Positions 16,979 to 25,651 of a stretch of 64,000 bases of DNA are shown one piece after another (the first letter of the stretch is position 1; the number at the start of each line of letters is the position of its first letter). The DNA is from Planococcus sp. SK3692 (GTDB lineage Bacteria > Bacillota > Bacilli > Bacillales_A > Planococcaceae), in contig NZ_JARCHV010000001.1 of NCBI RefSeq assembly GCF_028890485.2, positions 62,001 to 126,000 of the forward strand, written 5' to 3'. The position numbers and the translations under genes were made by a program. The notes under the pieces are model-generated. The model had not been told where the DNA came from. It did no database searches and saw nothing but the letters and a program-made list of their open reading frames with translations.

Positions 16979-17183
16979 ATGCTCCAAGCAGTGAGCAATG
17001 GGCGGATAGACGTTTAAATGCAATTCAACGACTATCTCCCTTAAGACCTCTTGCCCTTATAGCTCGAAAGCTCTCAGGGATTCGAAACGCGCTGGCCAAT
17101 GCCTTATTAAAAATGGCCAGAAAAGTACAAAGAAAGTATAAAGAACTAGCCGGCAGCGATACGCCGGAAAGGAGCCAGTAATT

Positions 17184-17885
17184 ATGCATGATGCAAGACC
17201 TGTTCAATCAGAAGTTTCGGGGTATATTTCAAATCTGCTGCGCCAACATTTTGGCAAAGGCCCGGCTTCTGTTTACGTTACATTGAAAAGGCCTTATATT
17301 ACCATTCATTTTCGTGGATTTATCAGCCCCATGGAAAAAATCCTACTCGATCAAGAAGAAGGCAAACGAGTATTGGAAATACGCAATTTCATGTTCAATG
17401 CCTTGAAACCCGAAATTTTAAATGAGCTCTGGACCATTACCCAGATGGAATTCACCGAATTATACGCTGACTGGAACTTGTCGTTAAAAAGCGGCATGTT
17501 TATTGGCGTAATGAGTGAAGAATGCATCAAAGATCCCCTAGAATGGCCGGAAGATGCAGAACGTGACATTTTTTATAAACAAGTGGAGCGAGTCAACGAA
17601 GAAGCTGCACGTGTCCCTGATAAGATCGAAACCATGTGGATGAGCAACCGAACTTTGCTGTTAAAGCGCAGCGGCGTTTTGGTGGGCATCGAAAAAGCAT
17701 TGATTGAAGACGGGTTTATTGAAATTTTAAAATTGAAGAAACGCCCTTTAGAACACAAACTTTTGAAAGCCGCTCCGTTGAATCATTCCTTGCAAAGGGA
17801 GATTGATGAAATTTTCATGGATTGGAACTTCAGCCAAGACGTCGGATATATTGCGTTCATCTTATCCGCTGAACCTCGGCTATAA
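17184..17885 (+). CDS. Tandem DUF2294 protein
   Basis: A 233-residue cytosolic protein of unknown function made of two DUF2294-like copies, about residues 8-115 and 125-232. The first has GKGPASVYVTLKRPYITIHFRGFISPMEKILL and ends in YADWNLSLKSGMFIGVMS. The second repeats the ending as FMDWNFSQDVGYIAFILS. The repeated DWN(L/F)S...(G)x(I)xx(I/V)(M/L)S endings show the internal duplication. AAAGGAG lies 11 bp before the ATG. I saw no convincing promoter immediately upstream; the sRNA region lies in front. Confidence 0.7.
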   Translation: MHDARPVQSEVSGYISNLLRQHFGKGPASVYVTLKRPYITIHFRGFISPMEKILLDQEEGKRVLEIRNFMFNALKPEILNELWTITQMEFTELYADWNLSLKSGMFIGVMSEECIKDPLEWPEDAERDIFYKQVERVNEEAARVPDKIETMWMSNRTLLLKRSGVLVGIEKALIEDGFIEILKLKKRPLEHKLLKAAPLNHSLQREIDEIFMDWNFSQDVGYIAFILSAEPRL

Positions 17886-17985
17886 AAAACAGTACCATCA
17901 GCCACCGAATTTCCCTACCTGAACAAGTAAAATTAGCAGTGGTCCTGAATCCCTTTGTAAAAAGGGTAGCTCCCCTAAGTTTTGT

Positions 17986-18010
17986 GTTAAAGACAGCCTA
18001 AAACGGGTAT
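17986..18010 (+). promoter_or_regulatory. Sigma-B promoter of the DUF948 gene
   Basis: GTTAAA (17986-17991), 13-bp spacer, perfect GGGTAT (18005-18010), 36 bp before the start codon. One mismatch to GTTTAA-N12-14-GGGTAT. Confidence 0.7.
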
Positions 18011-18045
18011 GGCTTAATACACGAACCTAAAAGGAGGAAGTTTAC

Positions 18046-18522
18046 ATGGATCCGATTATCTGGCTTTACATAGCACTTGGAATCATTGTCCTGGGCCTGA
18101 TCGTCGCCGTCGTCGGTGTCGTCATGCTGTTATCCGGCATCAAAGAGCCGATGAAAGAAATGAAAGGGTCGGCTGATAACTTGAAAGGCCGCATGGACAA
18201 GCTGATGCTTGAAACAACTCATTTGCAGCATACGACAAATGAATTGAAAGAAGACATTCAGCAAAAATCCGAGAAAGTGGCCGTCTTGGTCGACGGAGCA
18301 AAAGGAACAATCAATTCTTTCATCGACATGAATTCGGTGGTCCGCAGCATCACATCCGGCATTTCAAAAAAAGTCGAAGACGACCCGGCCAACCGTTTCC
18401 AAGTCAACCAATACAGCAATAACGCAGCCGGCTTGATGAAATATTTGGATAAGAAGAAAAATCAGGGTCAAGCCTATACTCCTGAATCCAGCGTCCGAAA
18501 AGAACAAATCAAAACGTATTAA
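18046..18522 (+). CDS. DUF948 general-stress protein (YtxG-like)
   Basis: A 158-residue protein with one N-terminal membrane helix (residues 5-30) followed by a heptad-like region containing GIKEPMKEMKGSADNLKGRMDKL. This is the DUF948/YtxG layout. A basic tail ends it. AAGGAGG precedes the ATG. The sigma-B-type promoter at 17986-18010 agrees with ytxGHJ being general-stress genes in Bacillus subtilis. Here no ytxH or ytxJ partner follows; a terminator does. Confidence 0.82.
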   Translation: MDPIIWLYIALGIIVLGLIVAVVGVVMLLSGIKEPMKEMKGSADNLKGRMDKLMLETTHLQHTTNELKEDIQQKSEKVAVLVDGAKGTINSFIDMNSVVRSITSGISKKVEDDPANRFQVNQYSNNAAGLMKYLDKKKNQGQAYTPESSVRKEQIKTY

Positions 18523-18553
18523 TAAGCATACGCTTTGTTTTGCAAACAGCTCA

Positions 18554-18592
18554 CCCCCCCCCCTCCCGTCTTAATTACGGGAAGGGGGTTTT
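18554..18592 (+). terminator. Terminator of the DUF948 gene
   Basis: CCCCCTCCCGT/ACGGGAAGGGGG stem with a seven-base AT-rich loop, followed by TTTT. The left arm begins with a run of ten C. Confidence 0.85.
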
Positions 18593-18763
18593 GTAATGTT
18601 TCAAGGCTAAACGGGGTTGTGTCGATCAATACTTGATTTGACAATATATATTAATAAAAAGATAATATGAATATATTACCATTTATATTATACAAGCTTG
18701 CCGCCCACTCGATTGACGGCATTGAAGAATTTCACACATTGACTTGGAGGTGCCTCAGTCCAC

Positions 18764-20134
18764 ATGATCAAACAAAAGAACAAATTATTTATTCTTCCTG
18801 CCACGCTTCTCTGCTTGGCCGGCTGCTCTGCAGCAGATGACAACACACAGCAAAAAGAAGAAACGGCCACCGACTCCCCATCTGCTGCGGAAGAATCGTC
18901 CGCAGAAAACAGTACAGTCGACACGGCTTCGCTTCAATTTTCAACGGTTGAAGAGCGCTTGCAACTAGATTTGGAAAATGCTCCGTATAGCGGTGAGCAG
19001 TATGAGAAAGATGCCATGATGGAAAAATTGGCAGCTATGGATGAAAGCCATTCGGCAGAAGATATTTACTTGGAAATGCTGGCACTGGCTGGTGAAGACT
19101 ACCGGGAATTCGACAAGTTTATATCCAATGTCGATACTTCTTTTGAATCGGCTAGCGCACAACCCGGCGAAGCGGATGGACCAGAAGCTCCTGATCAGCA
19201 ACAAGTTAATATCGCTGTTCTTTTCGACTCCAGCGGGAGCATGGCCGCTGATGTCGGCGGCACCTCTAAAATTCAATCCGCCAAAGAGGCCGTCAGCTCC
19301 TTCGTTAGTGGACTGCCTGAGTCGGCAAACGTCTCTCTCACCGTATATGGCCATAAAGGGACAGACAAAGCTGCGGATAAAGAACTGTCTTGTGAAGCGA
19401 TTGAAGAAGTATACGAATTAGGCGAGTTCGATGACCAACAGTTCACCAGTGCGCTCGAATCCTTCTCGCCCGCCGGCTGGACGCCGCTTGCCTCAGCCTT
19501 AGCATCCGCACAGAATCTTTTTGACGATCAAGCAAGCGGCGAATCTGAAAACTTAATCTATGTAGTGAGTGATGGCATGGAGACGTGCAATGGCAATCCT
19601 GTAAAACAGGCGCAACAACTGAACCAGTCCGGCGCAAAAGCAATTGTCAACATCATCGGTTTTGACGTAGAAAATGATGGTCAAAAACAATTGAAAGATG
19701 TAGCTGATGCTGGAGACGGTACTTATTCTACCGTGCGCAATGAACAGGAGCTAAAAGCATTTTTTGAAAAAGAAACGACAAGAATCATTAACGAATGGTA
19801 CCAATGGGAATCCGAGAACCTAAATAAAGTGTACAAATCCGAAACTGAGCGCATCAACGAACTGTACAACCAGGAAACCGAATTCATCAATGAGACATAT
19901 GATGAGGAAACCCGATTCAAGGAACTGAGTTATGAATTAGAAGAAGCTGCTGAAATCGACGGAGCGGCAGTTCGCAAGCTAATCAGCGCGACGGCGATCG
20001 ATATGAGGCAATTCGCTAGAAGTACTGCCACTGATTTGCGCAAAGAACTTCGCAGTGGTGGCAATGAACATAGAGAAGAAACGCGGGATAAGGCGAAAGA
20101 AGAACGTGAAGAGTTGCGTGAAGACGGCGATTGA
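18764..20134 (+). CDS. von Willebrand A-domain lipoprotein (YwmC/YwmD-like)
   Basis: A 456-residue surface lipoprotein: signal peptide with lipobox LAGC (Cys near residue 21), then an acidic Ser/Glu linker. The vWA domain spans about 145-330 with the MIDAS start FDSSGSM and a later DGMET. Residues 330-456 are a long charged helical tail with repeats of the form E-x-E-x-INELYNxE, ending in a Glu/Arg/Lys-rich coiled coil. The metal-ion site suggests protein binding at the cell surface. GGAGGTG is 11 bp before the ATG. Monocistronic with its own terminator. Confidence 0.82.
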   Translation: MIKQKNKLFILPATLLCLAGCSAADDNTQQKEETATDSPSAAEESSAENSTVDTASLQFSTVEERLQLDLENAPYSGEQYEKDAMMEKLAAMDESHSAEDIYLEMLALAGEDYREFDKFISNVDTSFESASAQPGEADGPEAPDQQQVNIAVLFDSSGSMAADVGGTSKIQSAKEAVSSFVSGLPESANVSLTVYGHKGTDKAADKELSCEAIEEVYELGEFDDQQFTSALESFSPAGWTPLASALASAQNLFDDQASGESENLIYVVSDGMETCNGNPVKQAQQLNQSGAKAIVNIIGFDVENDGQKQLKDVADAGDGTYSTVRNEQELKAFFEKETTRIINEWYQWESENLNKVYKSETERINELYNQETEFINETYDEETRFKELSYELEEAAEIDGAAVRKLISATAIDMRQFARSTATDLRKELRSGGNEHREETRDKAKEEREELREDGD

Positions 20135-20200
20135 AACGATGCAGGTCTTCGATTGCAAGACTACCGAACTCTCCGACATTTTCATTTCTTAGGAATATTA

Positions 20201-20226
20201 AAAAGACAGCCAACTGGCTGTCTTTT
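20201..20226 (+). terminator. Terminator of the vWA lipoprotein gene
   Basis: Stem AAAAGACAGCC/GGCTGTCTTTT followed by TT, about 65 bp after the stop. Confidence 0.85.
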
Positions 20227-20280
20227 TTCAGGTTGTCGAGATTTGTCGAGAAAGGTAAGAAATCGTATTTTCTGAACCTT

Positions 20281-20372
20281 ATCGCTCGCTTTCCGTGGGC
20301 TCGCGCCCAAGCCTCCTCAGTCGCGGTACGCCTTGCGGGGTCTCGGTCGTCTCGCTGATCCACAGGAAAGAT
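20281..20372. repeat. Copy of a GC-rich Bacillales intergenic imperfect palindrome
   Basis: The string CTTTCCGTGGGCTCGCGCCC, then GCCTCCTC, GCGGGGTCTC and finally CCACAGGAAAG. It forms an imperfect palindrome (CTTTCC...GGAAAG ends; GAGGC-like/GCGGGGTC interior). Elements with this GCCTCCTC...GCGGGGTCTC layout are scattered between genes in many Bacillales genomes. Identification is from memory of the pattern. The rest of 20227-20555 shows no gene to me. Confidence 0.5.
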
Positions 20373-20555
20373 AAGGTCGACCCATGGGAGACATTATCTT
20401 TGCGAAAGTAATGCGCAGCATTATTGAGCAGAAGGGTTTACGAGCGAACGCTTCTCCAAATACTTAGACAGATCATTGATTTTTGAATGTAGAAACAAAG
20501 ATCCATTCTACTTCGTAATGGATTAATAGACTTCTTCAACACTTAGATTGGATGA

Positions 20556-22400
20556 TTATCGGCAAAAAAAGAATTTCCTGGACATTATTAACCCGCTTGC
20601 GAATAGCAATAAAGCCACGTACGCCGGCAGGATATGGATAAAGCTTGTATAGCCGATGACGTAATGAATAATGATGGCTGCGCCGAACGCTGGCAGGCCG
20701 CCGAACAGAAATGTATACCAGACCCACCGCTGCCCTTCTTGAAATCCCCAAAGCGCAAGCATCAAAACGAGCAATCCGACACTGATCAAGGCACTGCCAA
20801 GCCCGGCGCGATCATGTGCAATTACAGGGATGAGCCGTTCGTTGATGGAAGCAATTTGTTCAGGGCTCATGCAAATATAAGCGATGTCCGTTTCGACGAA
20901 TACGCCGTTTACGCCAATTATCGAAATGACCAGTCCTGCCGCTGCGAGCGCAAATCCGAGTGAGACAAACGCCAGCTGTCCCCACAGGCTGAGTTTCCAC
21001 GCCTGGTGGTTCGTGCGGTTGCGCGAAGACGAATGTTCGCTATGGTTTTTGGATGACCGGTAGCCTTTCCAGAAAAATGGCAACAGAACGAGCCAAAGAA
21101 TGCCATGGAGCCAGTCGAAATAACCGAACCCGATGAACAGCAATATACCGAGGAACCCTAGAATGCCAGCGATATGTATGGCGCGTTTTGCCCACTCCAA
21201 ACCGTACCGGACGCCGTGCCTCGCCAATTGCATATAAAGAATGCCGCCAGATACCATCGTACCGGCAACGGTCATCCGGTCATGCTGCATGAAATGATAA
21301 ATATTCGGATTGATCGCCATGAGTTCTTCACGCGATAAGTTCAAAAACGCCTCATCATAAGGCATAAGGACGATGGTCATGCTGACGAGCATGGCCACTG
21401 CCCCGCCGAGGAACATGAACAACCCGAACAGCCAATGCCAAATCCAGCCATCGTACACAGGAGGCGCAGTTATTCGTTGATCCAGCAGCCCTTCATTGAT
21501 CCGCTTCGGCAATCCGGGGCCGGTCCTGACATAACCGCTAGAGAGCATCACCAAATCCGCTCCGACCCCGTATAAAGCCAGTGCATCTTTTGGTTCAGCG
21601 ATTCCGCCTGATACGATAATCGGCACTTTACTACACTGTCGGATAACAGCCACTTTTTCGGCCAATTCCCCGGCCTGATCGAGCGGATATTTTATGCCTT
21701 CACCTGTGTCGATTCCCTGTTCATCGATGACGATTCCGTCTATGTATATTTCATTAGCGGCCAGTTTCGAAACGACGGAATCAGTTTCATCCGCAGAACT
21801 GGCATATAACAACGGCTTGCCGCCAACTGCTTCTTTTAAAGACTGCCAATGCTCCGTAATTAGCGGCTCTTCGACGATAAAAGCTTCTCCGTAAGCGGAC
21901 ATCTTGTGCAACAACGAACGGGTCTGCTCAAAAGATCCGCTTTTTGCTATGCGGATGAAAAGCGGTTTGCTAAACGGACTTAGCTTCTCGAGCTTCTCGA
22001 TCGTTTGCTTGAGGCCGAGTGACTCCAAATTGTATGGAAAAACCAAATTATCTATGGCGTCGGTGAAAGCCGGCGAGCCCGCTTCTACTGGCTCCCACGA
22101 CACCGGGCCGATTTCAATAAAGCCCATGCCTAAATGGCTGAATGCCTTGGTTCCAGAAAGCAAAGGATCGATTTTTCCACTCAAGCCGACGGGGTTGGCA
22201 ATCTTTAAACCGAAAATCTCTTTTTCCAGCTGCTTGGCTGGAGCCGTGTGCCCCAAGTATTCGATCAATTTGCTGCCGCCAGGAATCGAGGCAATTCGAT
22301 GCATGCCTCGATGGATAAATTCTCTCCCGGTTTTTGCCGGCAAGCGGGAAAGCGTCGGTTCAAACATCGTATGATAAGTCCAATCCGGCAAGAAAATCAC
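20556..22400 (-). CDS. Dihydroorotate-dehydrogenase-like barrel fused to eight membrane helices
   Basis: A 614-residue two-part protein. Residues 1-300 resemble the FMN barrel of class 2 dihydroorotate dehydrogenase: IFGLKIANPVGLSGKIDP near 65, a late VPIIVSGGIAEPKDALALYGVGADLVMLSSGYVRTGPGLPKRI phosphate-binding region. The class 2 catalytic patch (N-x-SSPNT) is not seen; that position reads FIRIAKSGSFEQT. Residues 310-614 hold eight hydrophobic helices. The start is GTG at 22400. It is probably a membrane flavoprotein rather than the biosynthetic PyrD, since no pyr genes are nearby. Confidence 0.75.
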   Translation of the reverse strand: MIFLPDWTYHTMFEPTLSRLPAKTGREFIHRGMHRIASIPGGSKLIEYLGHTAPAKQLEKEIFGLKIANPVGLSGKIDPLLSGTKAFSHLGMGFIEIGPVSWEPVEAGSPAFTDAIDNLVFPYNLESLGLKQTIEKLEKLSPFSKPLFIRIAKSGSFEQTRSLLHKMSAYGEAFIVEEPLITEHWQSLKEAVGGKPLLYASSADETDSVVSKLAANEIYIDGIVIDEQGIDTGEGIKYPLDQAGELAEKVAVIRQCSKVPIIVSGGIAEPKDALALYGVGADLVMLSSGYVRTGPGLPKRINEGLLDQRITAPPVYDGWIWHWLFGLFMFLGGAVAMLVSMTIVLMPYDEAFLNLSREELMAINPNIYHFMQHDRMTVAGTMVSGGILYMQLARHGVRYGLEWAKRAIHIAGILGFLGILLFIGFGYFDWLHGILWLVLLPFFWKGYRSSKNHSEHSSSRNRTNHQAWKLSLWGQLAFVSLGFALAAAGLVISIIGVNGVFVETDIAYICMSPEQIASINERLIPVIAHDRAGLGSALISVGLLVLMLALWGFQEGQRWVWYTFLFGGLPAFGAAIIIHYVIGYTSFIHILPAYVALLLFASGLIMSRKFFFCR

Positions 22401-22528
22401 GTCCTAAACAGAGTATGCTGTTATTTTACATTATTTGATGTGGAAACAACGCAAACTTCACGAAAAAACCGCTTAAATCCATACATCATTTTCAGCAGTC
22501 TTCTCACTTTTTGCATCGCCTGTATTGA

Positions 22529-22753
22529 TCAAGCCTTTCGGTTCAATGAGTATTCAGGCTCTTCCCCTTTTTCCACATGACCGCCGGGAACATTAAATCC
22601 TCGCCCTTTTACTTGAACAAGCACAAGTTTTTCATCTAGAAAGCAGTAGCCATGAACACTTGTCACGATGTCGTTTTCTTTGAGTGGTTTATAGGGCTGC
22701 CAGGTCAGGCTTACAGTCTGACCATCCCAAATGACATAAGTTTGATTTCTCAC
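22529..22753 (-). pseudogene. Truncated NUDIX hydrolase
   Basis: About 74 residues from a GTG at 22753 (GGAGG about 11 bp before). It carries the N-terminal NUDIX fold and the beginning of the Nudix box, GRGFNVPGGHVEKGEEPE. The reading then runs SLNRKA and stops where REAxEExG should follow, so the metal-binding glutamates are missing. The C-terminal half is absent downstream. A decayed gene; no function expected. Confidence 0.75.
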
Positions 22754-22816
22754 GAATCTCTCATCCTCCAAACGGATAGATATGACATTTTCCAGCTTTT
22801 CCGGATTTTTAAAAGT

Positions 22817-23704
22817 TTAGCTTTTGTTTTCGAGCTGCTCTCCCTGAAGCATATCTTTCAAAATGCGCAAATTGGCTTCATAGAATGCAAAATTCTTCTC
22901 CAGTCCACGTCGCTGGCTCCAGCCGATGCTGTTAAAGGCATCGATAAACCGGTAAAAAGGCAAAACGGCTCGTAAATCGATCATCGGCCGGATACTGTTA
23001 TAGCCTTTTTGAAAAGAACTCAACAAGGCAGGATCCGACTTTAAAAAATCACGGTGAATTTTAGTGAAATCGATTTCCGTCGAACCGAAGCGCACACTTT
23101 CGAAATCGATCATGCCGGAAACCCGGCCTTCCTCCACAATGATATTGGCTGGCCGGAAATCCATATGGACAAAACTCGGCCCGTCTGGTGCTGGAAGCTC
23201 CCCTTTCATTTGCTCAAACTTCCGTATGCTAGCCATATATAAATCCTCATCCAATACTTCTTTCACATCTTCCGCGAAGCTGTAAAACTGCCTTTCGATA
23301 AATTCATGCCAATTGGGGAATTCATTTTGTATGGCGACAGGTGCGGTTGTGTTAGAAGGTTTGATTTGATGCATAGACGCTTGCATGGCGCCGATTTGAT
23401 AGGCGATTTCCGGAGAAGCTGTTGCGGACAAAGGCTTTCCTTTCAGTTCGGCCAGCAGAAAAGCCCCTGGACAGCTATCGTCACCCGCCCAATGATCGAG
23501 CAGCTTTGGAATCGGGACATGTTCAGCGAGGATTTTATAGGCGGCCAGCTCGCGCTCATATTTCACACGGGTATACGGGATTTTCAAAAAGACGGATTCG
23601 CCATTTTGTAAGGTGCATTTGTAAACCGTTGAACTGAAAGAATCTTCGACTTCGTCGACGGAAATCACTTGCAGCTTGAATTGTTTTAACACCTGATTCA
23701 GCAT
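22817..23704 (-). CDS. Aminoglycoside-phosphotransferase-family kinase
   Basis: Cytosolic kinase-like enzyme, 295 residues, substrate unknown. It has the nucleotide-binding lysine in ESVFLKIPYT near residue 40, the catalytic loop FVHMDFRPANIIVE (HxDxxxxN) near 190, and the metal motif GMIDFES near 210. Such chromosomal members often act on small metabolites rather than antibiotics. ATG with GAGGTGGG upstream. No operon partner: the NUDIX remnant follows 60 bp later. Confidence 0.85.
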   Translation of the reverse strand: MLNQVLKQFKLQVISVDEVEDSFSSTVYKCTLQNGESVFLKIPYTRVKYERELAAYKILAEHVPIPKLLDHWAGDDSCPGAFLLAELKGKPLSATASPEIAYQIGAMQASMHQIKPSNTTAPVAIQNEFPNWHEFIERQFYSFAEDVKEVLDEDLYMASIRKFEQMKGELPAPDGPSFVHMDFRPANIIVEEGRVSGMIDFESVRFGSTEIDFTKIHRDFLKSDPALLSSFQKGYNSIRPMIDLRAVLPFYRFIDAFNSIGWSQRRGLEKNFAFYEANLRILKDMLQGEQLENKS

Positions 23705-24007
23705 GGATCACCCACCTCAGTTCTTAGTCATGTTTAAACTTCTTTTTGTCCAGATATCTAACAGGAGGGCTAGCGATTTTCTAAAAACATTAAATACTTA
23801 TTGACCATTTTTACCGACAGCTTGTGAATCGAATAATAAAATGAGTTTCATAATATCTACCATTGCGGATGCCATTAATTAAGTGATCCCAGCAAGCACC
23901 TGTACTTGTAAATATTAGTATATCAAAAGCTCTTTAAGATTCGTCTCGTTTTCAGAAATTTTCCACAAAAGATCGATCGACTATATAATCAATTAATCGG
24001 CGGATTA
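23705..24007. other. Intergenic stretch without recognised features
   Basis: AT-rich sequence between the phosphotransferase start and the gntK terminator. I see no open frame with a ribosome site, no clear hairpin and no repeat copy. Confidence 0.6.
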
Positions 24008-24038
24008 GAAAAACCCGAAGCGCAATGGCTTCGGGTTT
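24008..24038 (-). terminator. Terminator of the gluconate operon
   Basis: Stem AACCCGAAGC/GCTTCGGGTT with a short loop, followed on the minus strand by TTTTT-like sequence, directly after gntK. Confidence 0.85.
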
Positions 24039-24043
24039 TATCG

Positions 24044-25588
24044 TTAGTTCATATGCTTGCGCTGGAAATCGGAAATGCTTTCGTATTCTTCTTTCAGCAA
24101 ACGCGATAAGCGGATATAGATCGGAAGCAGTTCACGGTAAATATTGCTCGCTTCCGTTTCCGGATGATGCGTATGGGTGCTGCCGATCATTTCAGAGACG
24201 ATGCTGAAATCCTCGATCTCACCTGTGGCGTACATGCCGAGGACCACTGCACCGAGACAGGAACTTTCAAAACTTTCCGGGATGATGACCGGCTTGTCGA
24301 AGACGTCGGCCAACAGCTGACGCCACAACTCAGAGCGGGCAAAACCGCCGGACGCTTGAATGCGTGCGGGCTCTCCTGTCAATTCCTCAACGGCAAGTAG
24401 CACGGTATACAAGTTGAAGACGATGCCTTCTAATACAGCGCGGATCATATGCTGCTTCTGGTGATGGATGCTGAGGCCAAAGAACGACCCTCTGGCATTG
24501 GCATCCCAGAGCGGTGCCCGTTCCCCTGTCAAATAAGGGTGGAATAATAGCCCGTCAGCTCCTGGTTTGACGGTGGCAGCGATCTTCGTCAATACGTCGT
24601 ACGTATCAATCCCGAGTCGTTTTGCCGTTTCCACTTCAGAAGACGCGAATTCATCGCGCAGCCAGCGCAAAATGATGCCGCCGTTATTGACCGGACCGCC
24701 GATGACCCAGTGATTTTCCGTCAGTACATAACAGAAAGTCCGCTCTTTCGGGTCGGTTTTCGGCACCGGTGATACCGTACGGATGGCACCGCTCGTCCCG
24801 ATGGTCACGGCAATGACGCCGGGATCGATGGCATTGACGCCAAGGTTGGCCAATACGCCGTCGCTCGCACCAATGACAAATGGAAGGTCTTCCCGGATGC
24901 CCATGAACGCAGCGAACTCCGGGGCTACTCCTGTGAACTGCTCAGTCGTCGGCACGAGGCGCGGCAATTTCTCTGCTGTGACACAAGATACATCGAGTGC
25001 ACCTTGGTCCCAGTCGAGCTGTTCTAAATTAAACAAGCCGGTAGCAGAGGCGATTGAATGGTCTTCGACATATTCACTGAAGAATTTGTGGAAAATATAG
25101 CTCTTGATACTGATGAACTTCGCAGTAGCTTGGCAGATTTCCGGTTTTTCATCCTGCAGCCATAACAGTTTCGACAATGGCGACATTGCATGAATCGGCG
25201 TACCGGTCCGCAAGTAAATGTCATGGCCATTCAAGTTTTCTTTGATGTGCTTCGCGTGCTTTGAGCTTCTCGTATCTGCCCAAGTAATGCTATTGGTCAA
25301 CAGCTCCCCTTCGGCGTCCACCGCAATTAGGCTGTGCATTGCCGAACTGAACGACACGAGTTTTAATGATTCCTTGCTGATGTCACTTTTTCTCAAGGTT
25401 TCCCGGACAGCTGTCAAAACAGCGCGGAAAATTTCTTCCGGATCCTGTTCGGCAGTCAATTGGTTCGGTGTGTGCAAGGGATAGAAAACTGTATGGCTAT
25501 CTTTAATTTCTCCCGCTTTATTGAATAGGACAGCTTTTGTGGAAGTGGTCCCTATGTCGACCCCTAGATAATAGGATTGTTCAGGCAT
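24044..25588 (-). CDS. gntK: Gluconokinase (FGGY family)
   Basis: Phosphorylates gluconate to 6-phosphogluconate. At 514 residues it is full length for the Bacillus GntK type. N-terminal phosphate motif YYLGVDIGTTSTKAVLF, ITWADTRS near 105, a second phosphate motif IAVTIGTSGAIR near 265, and the FGGY C-terminal signature region from GADGLLFHPYLTGERAPLWD to the ASGGFARSELWRQLLADVFD adenosine site. AAGGAAGGAAG lies before the ATG. Third gene of gnd-gntP-gntK. Confidence 0.94.
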   Translation of the reverse strand: MPEQSYYLGVDIGTTSTKAVLFNKAGEIKDSHTVFYPLHTPNQLTAEQDPEEIFRAVLTAVRETLRKSDISKESLKLVSFSSAMHSLIAVDAEGELLTNSITWADTRSSKHAKHIKENLNGHDIYLRTGTPIHAMSPLSKLLWLQDEKPEICQATAKFISIKSYIFHKFFSEYVEDHSIASATGLFNLEQLDWDQGALDVSCVTAEKLPRLVPTTEQFTGVAPEFAAFMGIREDLPFVIGASDGVLANLGVNAIDPGVIAVTIGTSGAIRTVSPVPKTDPKERTFCYVLTENHWVIGGPVNNGGIILRWLRDEFASSEVETAKRLGIDTYDVLTKIAATVKPGADGLLFHPYLTGERAPLWDANARGSFFGLSIHHQKQHMIRAVLEGIVFNLYTVLLAVEELTGEPARIQASGGFARSELWRQLLADVFDKPVIIPESFESSCLGAVVLGMYATGEIEDFSIVSEMIGSTHTHHPETEASNIYRELLPIYIRLSRLLKEEYESISDFQRKHMN

Positions 25589-25609
25589 GTTCTTCTTCCT
25601 TCCTTATAG

Positions 25610-25648
25610 CAGAAAAAGAAAAAGGAAAGATTCCTTTTTCTTTTTCTG
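25610..25648 (-). other. Perfect intercistronic hairpin between gntP and gntK
   Basis: Eighteen-base arms, CAGAAAAAGAAAAAGGAA and its exact complement, around three bases. On the mRNA the 3' arm ends T-rich, so it may act as a partial terminator or as an RNA-stability element lowering gntK relative to gntP. Confidence 0.6.
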
Positions 25649-25651
25649 AAA

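Noticed and set aside
17025-17207. Open frames on both strands just before the DUF2294 gene, including a plus-strand stretch ending at about 17180
   Set aside because: The plus-strand stretch has no ATG/GTG/TTG start with a ribosome site and the minus-strand frame overlaps the DUF2294 start; probably chance openness or a remnant.
20227-20555. Open frames across the GC-rich repeat
   Set aside because: They follow the palindromic repeat on both strands and have no ribosome sites; treated as repeat DNA.
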